Shown here: positions 24,901 to 34,356 of the stretch, piece after piece
How the letters are laid out: every line of letters starts with the position of its first letter
How positions within the stretch are numbered: position 1 is the first letter of the stretch
DNA from: Pirellulaceae bacterium
GTDB lineage: Bacteria; Planctomycetota; Planctomycetia; Pirellulales; Pirellulaceae
Direction of reading: 5' to 3'
DNA: 64,000 nucleotides
Assembly (NCBI GenBank): GCA_026004775.1
Contig: BPJU01000003.1
Location: forward strand, 1 to 64,000
Made by a program: the position numbers and the translations under genes
Notes under the pieces: generated by a model
Seen by the model: the letters and a program-made list of their open reading frames with translations, nothing else
The model's database searches: none
Told to the model about the DNA's origin: nothing

Positions 24901-26100
24901 TCATGACGTATCGTTGACCAGCCGTCGTTCCTGCCGGTGACGGCGACGAGCGTTCGCTCGCCGCTCGTTCTCCCGAATCCGAAAATGACGTATCCGATCC
25001 GGGTGTTTTTCCGCCCAACGCCACGGCAACAACTCTTCGTAATTGGTCTGGCCCGCCAGCAGCTGTTCCAACACGTCTTTCACAAAATACCATACATCCA
25101 GGTGATTCCGCTCCGCGCTGCGGACCAACGTCAGCAGATTCGCCGAACGCTCCGCTGCCGACAAGCTCTGCACGAACAGCCAGTTCTTTCGACCCGTAGC
25201 CACATGCTTCATCTGCTGCTCGGTATCATTGTTGTCGATCGGCACCTGTGGATGATCCAGGTACAACGTCAACTGCCGAAAATGCGTACGGATGTAGTGG
25301 ATCGCCTTGCCAAAGTCGCTGGTGCGCAAAATAACATTCGACACGCGCCGGTCGGCCTCCAGAATCCACTCCCACATCCGGTCCCACACAGCACGCGCCT
25401 CGCGCCGACGCAGCTCCAGACGATCTGCCTCCGGCAAGTGCCGGCCGCGCTCCTCAATGTCGTACAGCTTCTGGAACCACCTAAGCCATTGGTCACGCTC
25501 TTGCGGATACGCCTGAGAATCGACAATCTTCCGTCGCGCGTGAGCATCACACGCCGCTTGCAAAATCTTCCCATTGGATGAAGCAATGATGCCGTCATAC
25601 CCCGACCAGCAGTCACCCAGCTGGCAAAAGCTCCGTAATCACCATCGTCACGCGCGTGTCGTCCACCCCCAGCACACTGTCGCGCAAAGCCACTTGACGG
25701 TAATGCTCAACGAGCGGTGCGATCAAATCCGCTGCGTTCCTCACGATGTTCCATTGCGTGCTGCGCTGGGGCTCCCACCCACAGCCTGCAAAAATGTTCT
25801 GCTGCCGATACAACGGCAGGTGATGGACGTACTCGGCAGTGATTATTTGAGCCGCCACACTCGGAGCATACTTGTCACCCGCCACCAGGGAATTCGGCCG
25901 ATCTGCCGAAACCACACCACACTCCGGATGGTTCGGACATACATACTTGGGATACATCCTCACCAGCACAAACACCTGGGGTGGCGTGTATTCCAACGTT
26001 TCGGTCTTGTCCCAATGCTTCTCGTCCAACAGTTTCCGCTCCCCGTGCTCACAACTGGTTCGGATCACTGTACCGCTCACGTTTTGGGCGAACGAACCGC
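24901..26100 (-). pseudogene. IS66 transposase TnpC, truncated and frameshifted
   Basis: The readable part begins in the zinc-binding region (CEHGERKLLDEKHWD, then YVCPNHPECGVV near 25930), with the DDE transposase domain after it: first Asp in GVDDTRV (about 25650), second in the LGDCWSGYDG block (about 25590), CDAHARRK, and the final Glu in IDNNDTEQQMK (about 25225). The N-terminal about 110 residues are missing, a frame change occurs at about 25610-25640, and around 50 codons usual between the first two Asp blocks are absent. The C-terminal part ending at 24901 is open and well preserved. Non-functional. Confidence 0.9.
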
Positions 26101-26414
26101 TGCCAAAGCCCCAGCACGGCTGGCTTGGGTGCAAAGCTGACCTGGACGGGACGAAAGGCGGGCTCATCGGCAGGGATCGATCGCAAGTTACTGGCCAGTC
26201 TCGCAGTCGACACGGAGTGGGTTGCGGACACGGTGGCCTTCGGCCGTTCGCTGCCTGACGACGTGCCGTGCGGGCGTCGCTTCCAGTAATAAAACGTCGC
26301 TACGGAAACCTGCTCCTGCCGGCAGAATTCCGCAACACTGAGCTCGGACTTCGTGAAGCGGCTGAGGCGATTCGTCCATTCACGGCACTTTCGGCTACGA
26401 TCAGCTTGGTTCAC
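26049..26414 (-). pseudogene. IS66 accessory protein TnpA remnant
   Basis: The first about 100 codons read as an IS66/Tn3-type helix-turn-helix TnpA (WTNRLSRFTKSELSVAEFCRQEQVSVATFYYWKRR). After the FRPVQV segment near 26130 the frame runs into tnpC sequence, so the 3' end of tnpA, all of tnpB and the start of tnpC were removed by one deletion with its joint at about 26060-26130. Confidence 0.8.
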
Positions 26415-26484
26415 GGGGTGAGCTCCTTGGCTGAAAACGGCGTGTTCCGAGACTACGCCATCAGCCTACCAACCCCGTCAAGAA

Positions 26485-26504
26485 TGGTGCCGGTGTACGC
26501 TTAC
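26485..26504 (-). repeat. IS66 right terminal inverted repeat
   Basis: Read on the minus strand it is identical to 24361-24380 over all 20 bases and begins with the GTAAGCG of IS66-family ends. Confidence 0.95.
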
Positions 26505-26610
26505 CACGGCTCCAGGTACTCTCACAACGCAAGACCCAGATTCTGGGAGCCGGCTGCCAACACTCCGCCATAAGCCCACCAAGCCTATCAGGTATCCTGC
26601 CGGCTTGCGC

Positions 26611-27675
26611 TTACTGCGAGACATGACGTCCCGGCACCTGGCCGTGGCGGTTGCGGTGCGCGACGAGTTCCGCACAGATGCTCACCGCAATCTCGGCTAC
26701 CGTCTGTGAACCGATATCGATACCAACCGGTGCATACACTCGGTCCAGAGCCTCCTGAGGAATCCCCGCGGCACGTAAATCGTCGAAAATCAAGCGGATC
26801 TTCCGGCGGCTGCCGATCATCCCCACATAACGTGCTCCACGCGTCGCCAAATAGTAAAGCGCCTCTTCGTCATGGTGGTGACCACGGGTGACGATCAAGC
26901 AATACGTATTGTGGTCCACCGGCAATTCGGGCAACACTTCCGCAATTCGCCCCGCAATGCGCCGCTCGGCTCGCGGAAAACGACTCTCCGCCACATACTC
27001 GGCCCGATCGTCCACCACCCACACGTCAAAATCCAAATCCGCCGCCAAGTCGGCCACCGCTTTGCCGACATGACCACCCCCAATAATCAACAACCGGCAC
27101 CGCGGCAACGTCGGCAACAGCGCCACACCTTGTTGCGTCGCCGGCCGAGGCCGATCGGCCAAATCGGGCAAACCGGCTTGCAACCAACTCGGCACCGGGA
27201 GCGCCTCCGGTACTGTAGCTCGACAATGCTTGTTCTCATCAAACAGCCAAAGTGCCTGCGGCGGCAAGCCGCTTTTCTCCGAATCCAAAACCACCGCTTC
27301 GCAACAGCCGCGGCCGGCTTCGACCAGTTCTCCCAAACGCCGCAAATATGCGCCGACCGCCCCGTTGCCCAGCGGCTGCACCAGGATCTGCATGCGGCCG
27401 CCACAAATCAAACCATCGTCCCACCCATAATCGTGATCCAGCAAGAACGTCAGTAACTGCGGGTCGTTGGCCCCCAGCGCGGCCAAAGCCCGCCGTTTGA
27501 CCTCGGCTTCCACACAGCCGCCCCCCAACGTGCCGGCCTGGCTCCCATCGGCGTAAACCAACATCGCCGCTCCGGCTTTCTGCGGCGTAGAACCTCGCGT
27601 CTCCACCAGACGGCAAAAGACCGCCGGACGCTGTTGGTCAAGGCTCCGCTGTACTTCTCGAAGGACCTCGCGCAT
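26611..27675 (-). CDS. xdhC: XdhC/CoxI family protein
   Basis: 354 residues. N-terminal XdhC_CoxI domain (residues about 10-80, with GSTPQKAGAAMLV and GTLGGGCVEAEV) and a C-terminal Rossmann domain (about 195-340) with the nucleotide-binding GGGHVGKAVA and a conserved YVGMIGSRRK. The family inserts or delivers sulfurated molybdenum cofactor to xanthine dehydrogenase and related molybdo-hydroxylases. No xanthine dehydrogenase subunits are in the window, so the partner enzyme is elsewhere. Its start lies 15 bases after the stop of the upstream aldolase gene on the same strand, so they are probably cotranscribed. Length is normal. Confidence 0.9.
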   Translation of the reverse strand: MREVLREVQRSLDQQRPAVFCRLVETRGSTPQKAGAAMLVYADGSQAGTLGGGCVEAEVKRRALAALGANDPQLLTFLLDHDYGWDDGLICGGRMQILVQPLGNGAVGAYLRRLGELVEAGRGCCEAVVLDSEKSGLPPQALWLFDENKHCRATVPEALPVPSWLQAGLPDLADRPRPATQQGVALLPTLPRCRLLIIGGGHVGKAVADLAADLDFDVWVVDDRAEYVAESRFPRAERRIAGRIAEVLPELPVDHNTYCLIVTRGHHHDEEALYYLATRGARYVGMIGSRRKIRLIFDDLRAAGIPQEALDRVYAPVGIDIGSQTVAEIAVSICAELVAHRNRHGQVPGRHVSQ

Positions 27676-27690
27676 CCAGCCCGCTCCTGT

Positions 27691-28348
27691 TCAGCCTCCG
27701 GAAACCCCGCGACACGACGCAATACAGTCGACGAATTGTCGAGCCAGCGCCTCCAGTCGCTGCCAGTCACCGGCAGCCACCGCCTTCGGATCGACCAAAG
27801 CCCCGCCGACGCCCAGAGCACTGGCTCCGGCTTTCAGAAAGGCCGCCGCCGTCTCCAAGGTCACTCCTCCCGTGGGCATCAACCGCACCTGCGGCAACGG
27901 ACCTCGTAAAGCCCGGATGTACGCCGGCCCTGCCGAATCCGCCGGAAAGATCTTCACCAGCAGCGCTCCCGCATTTCCACGCCGTTACCACTTCCGTCGG
28001 AGTAAATGCCCCCGGGATCACCAAAGCGTCGTACTGATTACCGAGTTGGATGATCTCCGGATCCAAGTGAGGACAGACCAGGAACCGGGCACCGGAAAGC
28101 AGGGCCGTACGCGCGGTCGGCACATCGAGCACGGTTCCGGCCCCCAACAGGATTCGATCCCCCAACTTTTCGGCCAGTTGTTCCAACACATGGTGGGCGC
28201 GGGGCACGGTGAACGTGACTTCCATGATGCGCACCCCCCCGGCCAGAAGCGCTTCGGCAGCCCTCAGGAGCAAATCGCCTCGCTCGCACCGCATCACCGC
28301 CACGATACGCTCCTGGAGTATCTGCTCAAGATCAGCCGTACGGGGCAT
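27691..28348 (-). pseudogene. eda: KDPG/KHG aldolase with a single-base frameshift
   Basis: Reads as 2-keto-3-deoxy-6-phosphogluconate aldolase of the Entner-Doudoroff route: MEVTFTVP with the catalytic Glu, LLGAGTVLD, FLVCPHLDPEI, PGAFTPTEVVTAW, then VKIFPADSAGP with the Schiff-base Lys, and MPTGGV. The first part (28348 down to about 27980) and the second (about 27975 to 27691) are in different frames. One extra A in TGGAAATGCGGG (plus-strand T-run 27974-27976) explains it: removing it gives W-N-A-G-A-L-L-V-K-I-F-P, the family sequence. The rest is intact, so an assembly error is as likely as a real mutation. If real, the protein loses its catalytic Lys. Downstream xdhC follows closely. Confidence 0.88.
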
Positions 28349-28621
28349 TACCGTGACTCCCTACCGAGACGTTTGCGGTGCGACGCTTCGCAAACCGGGG
28401 TTTTTCAGGCTCCAAGGTCGCGCCGCACCTGAACACACTTTGTCTTACTTTGACGGTTTTGCCGGCACTCGGCAACCGGGGCGTCTGTCGGGGGGACGTT
28501 CCACGGGGTGAAGGTGCGATTGTGCCGCCGATATCGAACGGCTCGCTAGACTTCAGAACCGAATCGGTCATAATAGCGTATAAAGATGTGCAGACGAGGC
28601 ATTGGTGGTCGGGCAGTCGGG

Positions 28622-28915
28622 ATGGCTCTTCCGGCATCGTTTTGGGAATTCCTTCGGTCGACGCAGGCCCAGGCCGTGCTGTGGACGACGGTACTGGTTT
28701 GGTTGGTGATTATTGCTTTTTACGTGGTCAGCAAAGTGCGGGGTTATTTGTCGGATGAGGGGCCGTCGGTCGAGCGGCACTTGACGGAATTCCGCAAGAT
28801 GTACGAGGGGGGACAACTCGAAGATCAAGAGTTTCGCACGATCAAGCGTGTTCTGGCGCGGCAGGAGGAGCCGCAGCCGCCGGCTTCTGGGTCCCAGGAG
28901 CCGGCCGAGCCGTAA
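28622..28915 (+). CDS. Small single-pass membrane protein
   Basis: 97 residues: one membrane helix (about residues 14-33, VLWTTVLVWLVIIAFYVV), then a soluble part with a SHOCT-like short helical motif (FRKMYEGGQLEDQEFRTIKRVL) and a Pro/Glu-rich tail. The start at 28622 gives a sensible amphipathic N-terminus before the helix; an ATG 36 bases upstream is possible and no strong ribosome site separates them. Transcribed away from the aldolase gene and about 220 bases before clpX. SHOCT-type segments are short oligomerisation motifs; the role is unknown. Confidence 0.65.
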   Translation: MALPASFWEFLRSTQAQAVLWTTVLVWLVIIAFYVVSKVRGYLSDEGPSVERHLTEFRKMYEGGQLEDQEFRTIKRVLARQEEPQPPASGSQEPAEP

Positions 28916-29132
28916 AGCCGCATCGAATGTGCTGCCTGGACAGGTTGCACCCAAGACGCCTCTCTTGCGGTCTGGACGACCGCCGGAAATCCAAGTGGGG
29001 CAGACGGCTGCGCACGACGATATCCGACAGGGACGGCGTGGGATCAAGGCTCTGGCGCCGGAACATCCGTGAGTTGGGCAACATGTAGGGTCGCGGCGCA
29101 GCGTCGCGTCCGGCTATCCGAAAGGAGTAACT

Positions 29133-30416
29133 ATGCCGACGGGAAAGGACATGGGAGGATCAAGACGGGGGGCAGGTCCGGCCAAGAAGAACGCCTATTG
29201 CTCGTTCTGCCGCAAAAGCTATCGCGACGTCGGACCACTGGTCGAGGGGCCGGGCGACGTTTATATCTGCGGCGAATGTGTCGATCTGTGCCAGAACATT
29301 CTGGATCAGGAAAATCGGCGGCGCGGCAGCAGTAAACCGCTTTTCCACAGAATCCCCACGCCGCGGGAAATCGTGGCCGTTCTGGACCAGTACGTCATCG
29401 GCCAGCAAGAAGCCAAGAAAGTGCTGGCCGTCGCTGTGCACAACCACTACAAGCGGCTCACCTTGGGCTGGGAGGGCAGTGATGTCGAGATCGAAAAAAG
29501 CAATATTCTCTTGATCGGCCCCACCGGCTCCGGAAAAACGCTGCTGGCCCGGACTCTGGCCCGGCTGCTGCACGTGCCGTTTGCCATCGGAGACGCCACG
29601 ACTCTTACCGAAGCCGGTTACGTCGGCGAAGATGTCGAAAACCTGCTGCTCAAGTTGCTGCATGCAGCCGACTTTGACATTGAGGCCGCCCAGCGGGGAA
29701 TCGTCTATATCGATGAAATCGACAAGATCGCCAAGACCAGCCATAACGTGTCGATAACGCGGGACGTATCGGGCGAGGGCGTGCAGCAAGCCCTGTTGAA
29801 GATGCTCGAAGGCACCATCTCGAACGTTCCGCCTCAAGGCGGCCGCAAACACCCCGAACAGCAGTGCATCCAGGTCGACACGACCAATATTCTTTTCATC
29901 TGCGGCGGAACTTTTGTGGGGATCGAGGAGATCATCCGCCGGCGCCTGGGCAAGCGGTCGCTCGGTTTCGGCCGTGCCACCAGCAGCACCGACCGCGAAC
30001 TGGAAAGCGGCATGATTCTCCAGTACGTGACCACCGAGGATCTGCTGGAGTTCGGGATGATACCCGAGTTCGTCGGCCGGCTTCCGGTGGTCTGCGCTTT
30101 GCAACCGCTCGATGAAGAGGCTCTGGTGCGAGTGCTCACCGAGCCGAAGAACTCGCTGGTCAAGCAGTACCAGTCGCTTTTCCGCATGGAGGGCAGCGAA
30201 CTGCACTTCACGGACGATGCGCTGCGTGCGATTGCCCACAAGGCGGCCGAGCGGGGCGTAGGAGCGCGGGGTTTGCGTGCCATCGTCGAGTCGATCATGC
30301 TCGACATCATGTACGAGCTGCCCGACCAGGAGCCTGGCGGCACCTACACCATCACGGCAGCCGTCGTGGAAGGCCGCGAACCGCTGTTCAGCATGCCACG
30401 CACCAAGAGTGCCTGA
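29133..30416 (+). CDS. clpX: ATP-dependent Clp protease ATP-binding subunit ClpX
   Basis: 427 residues. N-terminal zinc-binding domain CSFC...CGECVDLC (residues about 24-50), then the AAA+ unfoldase: Walker A GPTGSGKT near 128-135, Walker [12 protein letters not shown] near 190-200, pore-loop [11 protein letters not shown], sensor and [10 protein letters not shown]-type [10 protein letters not shown], and Arg-finger RGVGARGLR near the end. ClpX unfolds tagged proteins and feeds them to ClpP. AAAGGAG a few bases before the ATG gives a clear start. No clpP or tig neighbour, so it is a stand-alone copy; planctomycetes often carry several. The IGF loop that docks ClpP is not obvious as IGF; LGFGR is at the corresponding place. 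Confidence 0.95.
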   Translation: MPTGKDMGGSRRGAGPAKKNAYCSFCRKSYRDVGPLVEGPGDVYICGECVDLCQNILDQENRRRGSSKPLFHRIPTPREIVAVLDQYVIGQQEAKKVLAVAVHNHYKRLTLGWEGSDVEIEKSNILLIGPTGSGKTLLARTLARLLHVPFAIGDATTLTEAGYVGEDVENLLLKLLHAADFDIEAAQRGIVYIDEIDKIAKTSHNVSITRDVSGEGVQQALLKMLEGTISNVPPQGGRKHPEQQCIQVDTTNILFICGGTFVGIEEIIRRRLGKRSLGFGRATSSTDRELESGMILQYVTTEDLLEFGMIPEFVGRLPVVCALQPLDEEALVRVLTEPKNSLVKQYQSLFRMEGSELHFTDDALRAIAHKAAERGVGARGLRAIVESIMLDIMYELPDQEPGGTYTITAAVVEGREPLFSMPRTKSA

Positions 30417-30512
30417 TACAGTTCGGGCTGCTGGGCGTGGCGACCGGCGTGCTCGATGTGCGTAGGCTGTTGAAGCAAAGCGCAGTACCGGATCGAGGAA
30501 AAGTTGCGGGCC

Positions 30513-31286
30513 ATGTCGCACTCGCCGCACGCGCAGCGCTGGTTGCTGGTATCGACCGCCACGTACAACGAACGTGAGAATCTCCCGGAACTGCTCCAGC
30601 GCATCTGGCAGGCCGTGCCGCACGCCGACGTACTGGTGGTGGATGACAACAGCCCGGACGGTACGGGCAAGTGGGCTGAAGAGTACGCGGCCAGAGAACC
30701 TCGACTGCGCGTGGTAATCCGGCCTGCCAAGCTGGGATTGGGATCGGCTATCCTTCTGGCCATCGAGCAGGCGATCGCGGGCCGTTATCGCTTCTTCGCG
30801 CATCTGGATGCGGATCTTAGCCATGATCCTGCGCATTTGCCGGAGATGTTGCGGCTGGTTGAAGAGGCCCCCGAGGGCTCCGGGCCGGATTGTGTGATCG
30901 GTTCCCGGTATGTAGCCGGAGGTTCGGTGGCCGGGTGGCCGCTGCGGCGGAAATTGATGAGCCGCCTGGTGAATGCGTACGCAAGGCTGCTGTTGCGGCT
31001 TGCCGTACGGGACTGTAGCGGCGGGTTTCGTCTGTACAGGGTCGAAGCATTGGCCAAGCTCGAACCGGCATCGATCCGGGCACGAGGCTATGCGTTCCTC
31101 GAAGAGATCCTATGGCATTTGGCTTGCCACGGCTGCCGTTTCGCTGAAGTACCGATTCGCTTTGTGGATCGGCAGCGCGGCAGGTCCAAGATCAATAGTC
31201 GCGAGGCATTGGCAGCCCTGGTGCACATGGCTCGATTGGCTCTACGAGGCTGTCGAGCCCGGACGCTGCCGCGCCAATCGACGTAA
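30513..31286 (+). CDS. Polyprenol-phosphate mannosyltransferase-like GT2 enzyme
   Basis: 257 residues, a single soluble GT-A domain: TYNERENL near 17-24, VVDDNSPDGT with the first Asp pair, HLDADLSHDP as the DxD metal site, GSRYVAGGS, and a C-terminal RRGRSKI-like RQRGRSKIN segment. These features are those of dolichol/polyprenol monophosphomannose synthases, which transfer a sugar from a nucleotide donor to a lipid phosphate at the inner membrane face. No C-terminal membrane helices are present. Its 3' end overlaps the 3' end of the convergent aminotransferase gene by 45 bases. Confidence 0.88.
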   Translation: MSHSPHAQRWLLVSTATYNERENLPELLQRIWQAVPHADVLVVDDNSPDGTGKWAEEYAAREPRLRVVIRPAKLGLGSAILLAIEQAIAGRYRFFAHLDADLSHDPAHLPEMLRLVEEAPEGSGPDCVIGSRYVAGGSVAGWPLRRKLMSRLVNAYARLLLRLAVRDCSGGFRLYRVEALAKLEPASIRARGYAFLEEILWHLACHGCRFAEVPIRFVDRQRGRSKINSREALAALVHMARLALRGCRARTLPRQST

Positions 31287-32378
31287 CACCTCAATTCCGC
31301 GGTCGATGGTTTCGTCCGAAGCAGCATAAGAAATACGGAAGTGGGTGTCACGACGACTGAAAACCGACCCTGGAATAATGAGCAGGTTTTCCTCGATCGC
31401 TCGTCGCACGAAGTCGCTCCCTGTTCCCCACGGTACTTTGGGAAAAGCATAGAAGGCACCCGTGGGACGCACCAGCTCAAAACAATCCGCCAGCCCCTCC
31501 ACAATCCGATCCCGCTTGCGCCGATAGGCCTCGATGTGAGGGCGGATATCCACGTCCAACGCCACCACTCCGGCCCACTGGACCGGGTGCGGAGCGCACA
31601 CGAACGTATATTGCTGGATTTTCAGCATCGATTCGATCACGGCTCGCGGACCATGAACAAAGCCAAGTCGCCAGCCGGTCATGCCGTAACTCTTGGAAAA
31701 ACCATCGATGACGATCGTTTGCGGATTGAATTGCGCCGGCGACACGAAGGGGCTGTCGTAACAGAACTCACGATAGATCTCGTCGGACACCAGAGCCACT
31801 CCGCGCTCGGCAGCCAAACGGGCAATACCTTCAATCTGGCCTGCATCGAGCGTCACACCCGTAGGATTGGCAGGACTATTGATCAGGATCAATTTCGTGC
31901 GTGATGTGATCGCTGATGCCACGCGGTCCAGATCGATGCGGAAGTCCGGATACGTATCAATCAATACCGGCACCCCGCCTGCCAGTTGCACCAGCGGCTC
32001 ATACATCACGAAATACGGGTCGAAGATAATCACCTCGTCACCCGGGTCGACCAATGTCAGCACGGCCAGCACCAGGCCGCCGCTGGTACCCGAACTGACG
32101 AAGACTCGGCGATCTTCATGGCCGTACTGGGCGTCGATGCGCGCCTGGAGTTTCTCGCGCAGCGGGCCGATGCCTTGCGTCAGCGCGTAACCGTTCTTTC
32201 CCTGGCGGATGGCCGCGATGCACTCTTCCTTGATTGGTTCAGGAACGTCAAAGTCGGGTTGCCCAATCGACAGGTTGATCGGGTTGCTCAACCGAGCAGC
32301 CAGGTCGAACACCTTGCGGATACCGCTGCTGTCAAACCGACCGGTTCGCTTGGCCAGCCATGCTTGGGGATCAATCAT
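31242..32378 (-). CDS. Class I/II PLP-dependent aminotransferase (AspC-like)
   Basis: 378 residues. Fold type I aminotransferase with INLSIGQPDFDVPEP, GYALTQGIGPLRE, SSGTSGGL (phosphate-binding region), NSPANPTG, the Asp/Tyr pair VSDEIYREF, and the PLP-Lys in DGFSKSYGMTGWRLG. The substrate cannot be read from the sequence; aspartate/aromatic types are closest. The start at 32378 is preferred as the residues before it are unlike the family. Convergent with the glycosyltransferase gene and overlapping it by 45 bases. Confidence 0.92.
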   Translation of the reverse strand: MIDPQAWLAKRTGRFDSSGIRKVFDLAARLSNPINLSIGQPDFDVPEPIKEECIAAIRQGKNGYALTQGIGPLREKLQARIDAQYGHEDRRVFVSSGTSGGLVLAVLTLVDPGDEVIIFDPYFVMYEPLVQLAGGVPVLIDTYPDFRIDLDRVASAITSRTKLILINSPANPTGVTLDAGQIEGIARLAAERGVALVSDEIYREFCYDSPFVSPAQFNPQTIVIDGFSKSYGMTGWRLGFVHGPRAVIESMLKIQQYTFVCAPHPVQWAGVVALDVDIRPHIEAYRRKRDRIVEGLADCFELVRPTGAFYAFPKVPWGTGSDFVRRAIEENLLIIPGSVFSRRDTHFRISYAASDETIDRGIEVLRRLARQRPGSTAS

Positions 32379-33777
32379 GGGTCGCCATCCCACAGGAGTC
32401 GATGTTGTGCACCTATCCGAACGGTGATAGCCAAAAGGCAACGACTTGCCAGCCTAAAGGATAGCAAGTGCATGAAAAACCAACAGTGGTGGTAGCCGCC
32501 TGGGTCTGCGGGATTGGGTGGACTGACGCGCATGACCGACACGGTTTGTACTGGGTTCCATGGCGCGGCGAAGGCGCTGAGATGGAATGGCCGAGGGTTT
32601 GAAAAGCGCTGCTCGCCCGCTGGCGGCCGCAGACGTAGCGGCGCACGGAAACGGGTAGATCGCGTGCCAAAACGACGGCGGTTTTGGTGCCACCAAGTAA
32701 AAAGTAGCCGTTGCAGAGGCCAGTTACGACCAGAATTCGCCGCAGCGCTCCAGGCCAAGTGTGGCATATCTCCACGTGCAGGGGGGGACGGCCCACGCAA
32801 CCTCTTTAGCCGCGTGAGCCGTCATGCAGGGAAACGCAATATGTAACCGTTCACGGTTGGCCAGCAACCGCGGCTGGCCGACCGGTGTGCCGCGCTATCG
32901 ACTCGATGCGCGAGCCCTTTCTGGTTGTTCAACTCCCATGTGTTGGCAAAAAGATAAATGAGGTCAGAATCATAGACTATTTTTTCAACAATAATCTTTC
33001 TGCCGAGTGCCAATACTATCCACACCGCGTGTGGAATCACTAGCGCACGCCGGCACCGGAAAGTAGCGCGGAAGCCATTCGGAATTATGAGCTATCCAGC
33101 GCCGGCCACAGAAAAGGCACCAGCCGTCCGGCAAACCGGTTCTTCACCGTCTGGCATGAATAGTGAAATACCGAACGCCCTTGCTGGCGGAAAATGGAAG
33201 AGATGACGTGCAAACCGTACTCCCTCTCCCCCTTTAGGGGGAAACGGCCGGGGTGAGGGGCGAGCTATCACCCTGCCCCCCTCACCCTGCCCTCTCCCCC
33301 CGCAGGCGGGGGGAGAGGGAATGGACAAAGTTCTGCCCCATCGCCCTACCCCTTTCCCCCGCAAGAGGGGTGCGCGGGCGTGGGTGAGTTTTTTCCGCAA
33401 GCAGCGCAATGAGCGCGCCAGAAGGGCTTCTCCGGCACTTTAGGGGGAGAGTGCTTGGGTGAGGGAGGTTAGCTATTCCCCTGCCCCCTTACCATGACAC
33501 TCTCACCCAGCAAGCGGGGGGAAAGGGTGGTGGGAAAGTTTTTTCCCAAGCACGGAGACGAGCGCGTCGCTATTGACGCGCCACCGCGGCCTGATTAGTC
33601 GCGTCTTGTTTAGCCCAGGCCAACACCCTAGGTGGGAGAAACCGTACGGCCGACTCCGTCGCATGCGTGTAGCCAAGCGGCGGGTTGATACATTTCCGTT
33701 GATTCTGTGACGGTGAACGGCTACCGCCATCTTTTCCATCAAAACTTGACTACAGCATCCTAAGGAAAGGATAAGCT
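32379..33777. other. 1.4-kb gene-free region with repeats
   Basis: No open frame here has family resemblance or a sensible start. 32379-33200 is unremarkable sequence of mixed GC; there is an AT-rich pocket around 32950-33010. 33215-33545 is filled by REP-like hairpins listed separately. A small RNA cannot be excluded but nothing structural beyond the repeats is visible. Confidence 0.6.
33215..33545. repeat. Cluster of REP-like hairpins, same family as at 1-643
   Basis: The palindrome with arms CCCTCTCCCCCC and GGGGGGAGAGGG recurs at 33290-33319 (loop GCAGGC). Diverged copies lie around 33220-33250, 33350-33370, 33440-33460 and 33500-33530. CTCACCCTGCCCTCTCC-type flanks match those of the first repeat block, 33 kb away and in a different context. 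Confidence 0.85.
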
Positions 33778-34356
33778 CTAGTCATTTGCGAACACGAAAT
33801 CGTTCCCACCGGCACCTTTATGACATTCAATACACATGGCAACGCGGCCTGATATCGGCTTGCCTGCCATCTGAGAGACACGACCGTCGGGTTCGTACTT
33901 CACCCAATACCAATCGCTATTTTCCGGGTCAAAGCCTGCGGATCGGTACATGACCGTAATGGCCATTAATGCTTTCCGGTCCGGACCGTAATTTTCTTTG
34001 ATGATTATGGAGCCCGGCGGGAATTGGCCGGTGCCGGAAGTTGCCGTTCGGTTAGCAAACAATTTGACGAAGGCCCCGTGAGGGCTGTGTCCGGGAAACG
34101 AATCCGAGGAAGCGCCAGGAAGCGAAGCCCAGTTCTGATAGCGAACCGATTGGAGGTAGTTCCAGAACCGCTCCTCGAATGACGCCGCTTCTTCCGTGCG
34201 TGTTCGGCTCCCTTCCTGAACCGTGGTGACTCTCTGACGGGTCCCACTTTGTGCCCAGACCAGCGTAAACAATGCGAACGCGGTTGCAAGGAAAAGGATC
34301 AAAATCGCCAGGAGTTTGCCGCGGACCAATCGAGTGCCGAGGGCCTGAACTGTCAT
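33778..34356 (-). CDS. Membrane-anchored cytochrome P460-like protein
   Basis: 192 residues. A membrane helix at about residues 14-36 (LLAILILFLATAFALFTLVWA) either anchors or exports it. The rest resembles the cytochrome P460 domain, ending in MCIECHKGAGGNDFVF with a single C-x-x-C-H haem-binding site near residues 175-180. Small secreted c-type proteins of this kind occur in P460 (hydroxylamine or nitric-oxide linked) and related electron-transfer proteins; the substrate cannot be told. The start at 34356 is chosen for a GGAGAAC ribosome site (plus-strand 34363-34369); a longer start would add 16 residues. No redox partner is adjacent. Confidence 0.78.
   Translation of the reverse strand: MTVQALGTRLVRGKLLAILILFLATAFALFTLVWAQSGTRQRVTTVQEGSRTRTEEAASFEERFWNYLQSVRYQNWASLPGASSDSFPGHSPHGAFVKLFANRTATSGTGQFPPGSIIIKENYGPDRKALMAITVMYRSAGFDPENSDWYWVKYEPDGRVSQMAGKPISGRVAMCIECHKGAGGNDFVFAND

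Larger units (their letters stand above)
24361..26504 (-). mobile_element. Degenerate IS66-family element with intact terminal repeats
   Basis: Perfect 20-bp terminal inverted repeats starting GTAAGCG, the typical IS66-family end, bound a 2144-bp element. On the minus strand it holds a tnpA remnant, no tnpB, and a tnpC lacking its N-terminus and internally broken. The 24381-24900 stretch between the tnpC stop and the left end is about 520 bp with no recognisable gene; intact IS66 elements have little there. Flanking octamers (AACACGTC left, CACGGCTC right) do not match, so no target duplication is visible. It sits 18 bp after the last gene of the accessory operon and marks its right border. 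Confidence 0.9.

Noticed and set aside
24547-24906. A 119-codon open frame after the accessory operon
   Set aside because: Composition is unlike the neighbours, no ribosome site, and it lies inside the IS66 element's unexplained stretch; not supported as a gene.
24346-26527. TCTCACAA octamers on both sides of the IS66 element as target duplication
   Set aside because: They are 7 and 15 bases away from the terminal repeats instead of abutting them, so the match is probably chance.
29160-30836. A 558-codon open frame antisense to clpX
   Set aside because: A shadow of a GC-rich gene with strong codon bias; clpX is unmistakable on the other strand and the antisense product has no family resemblance.
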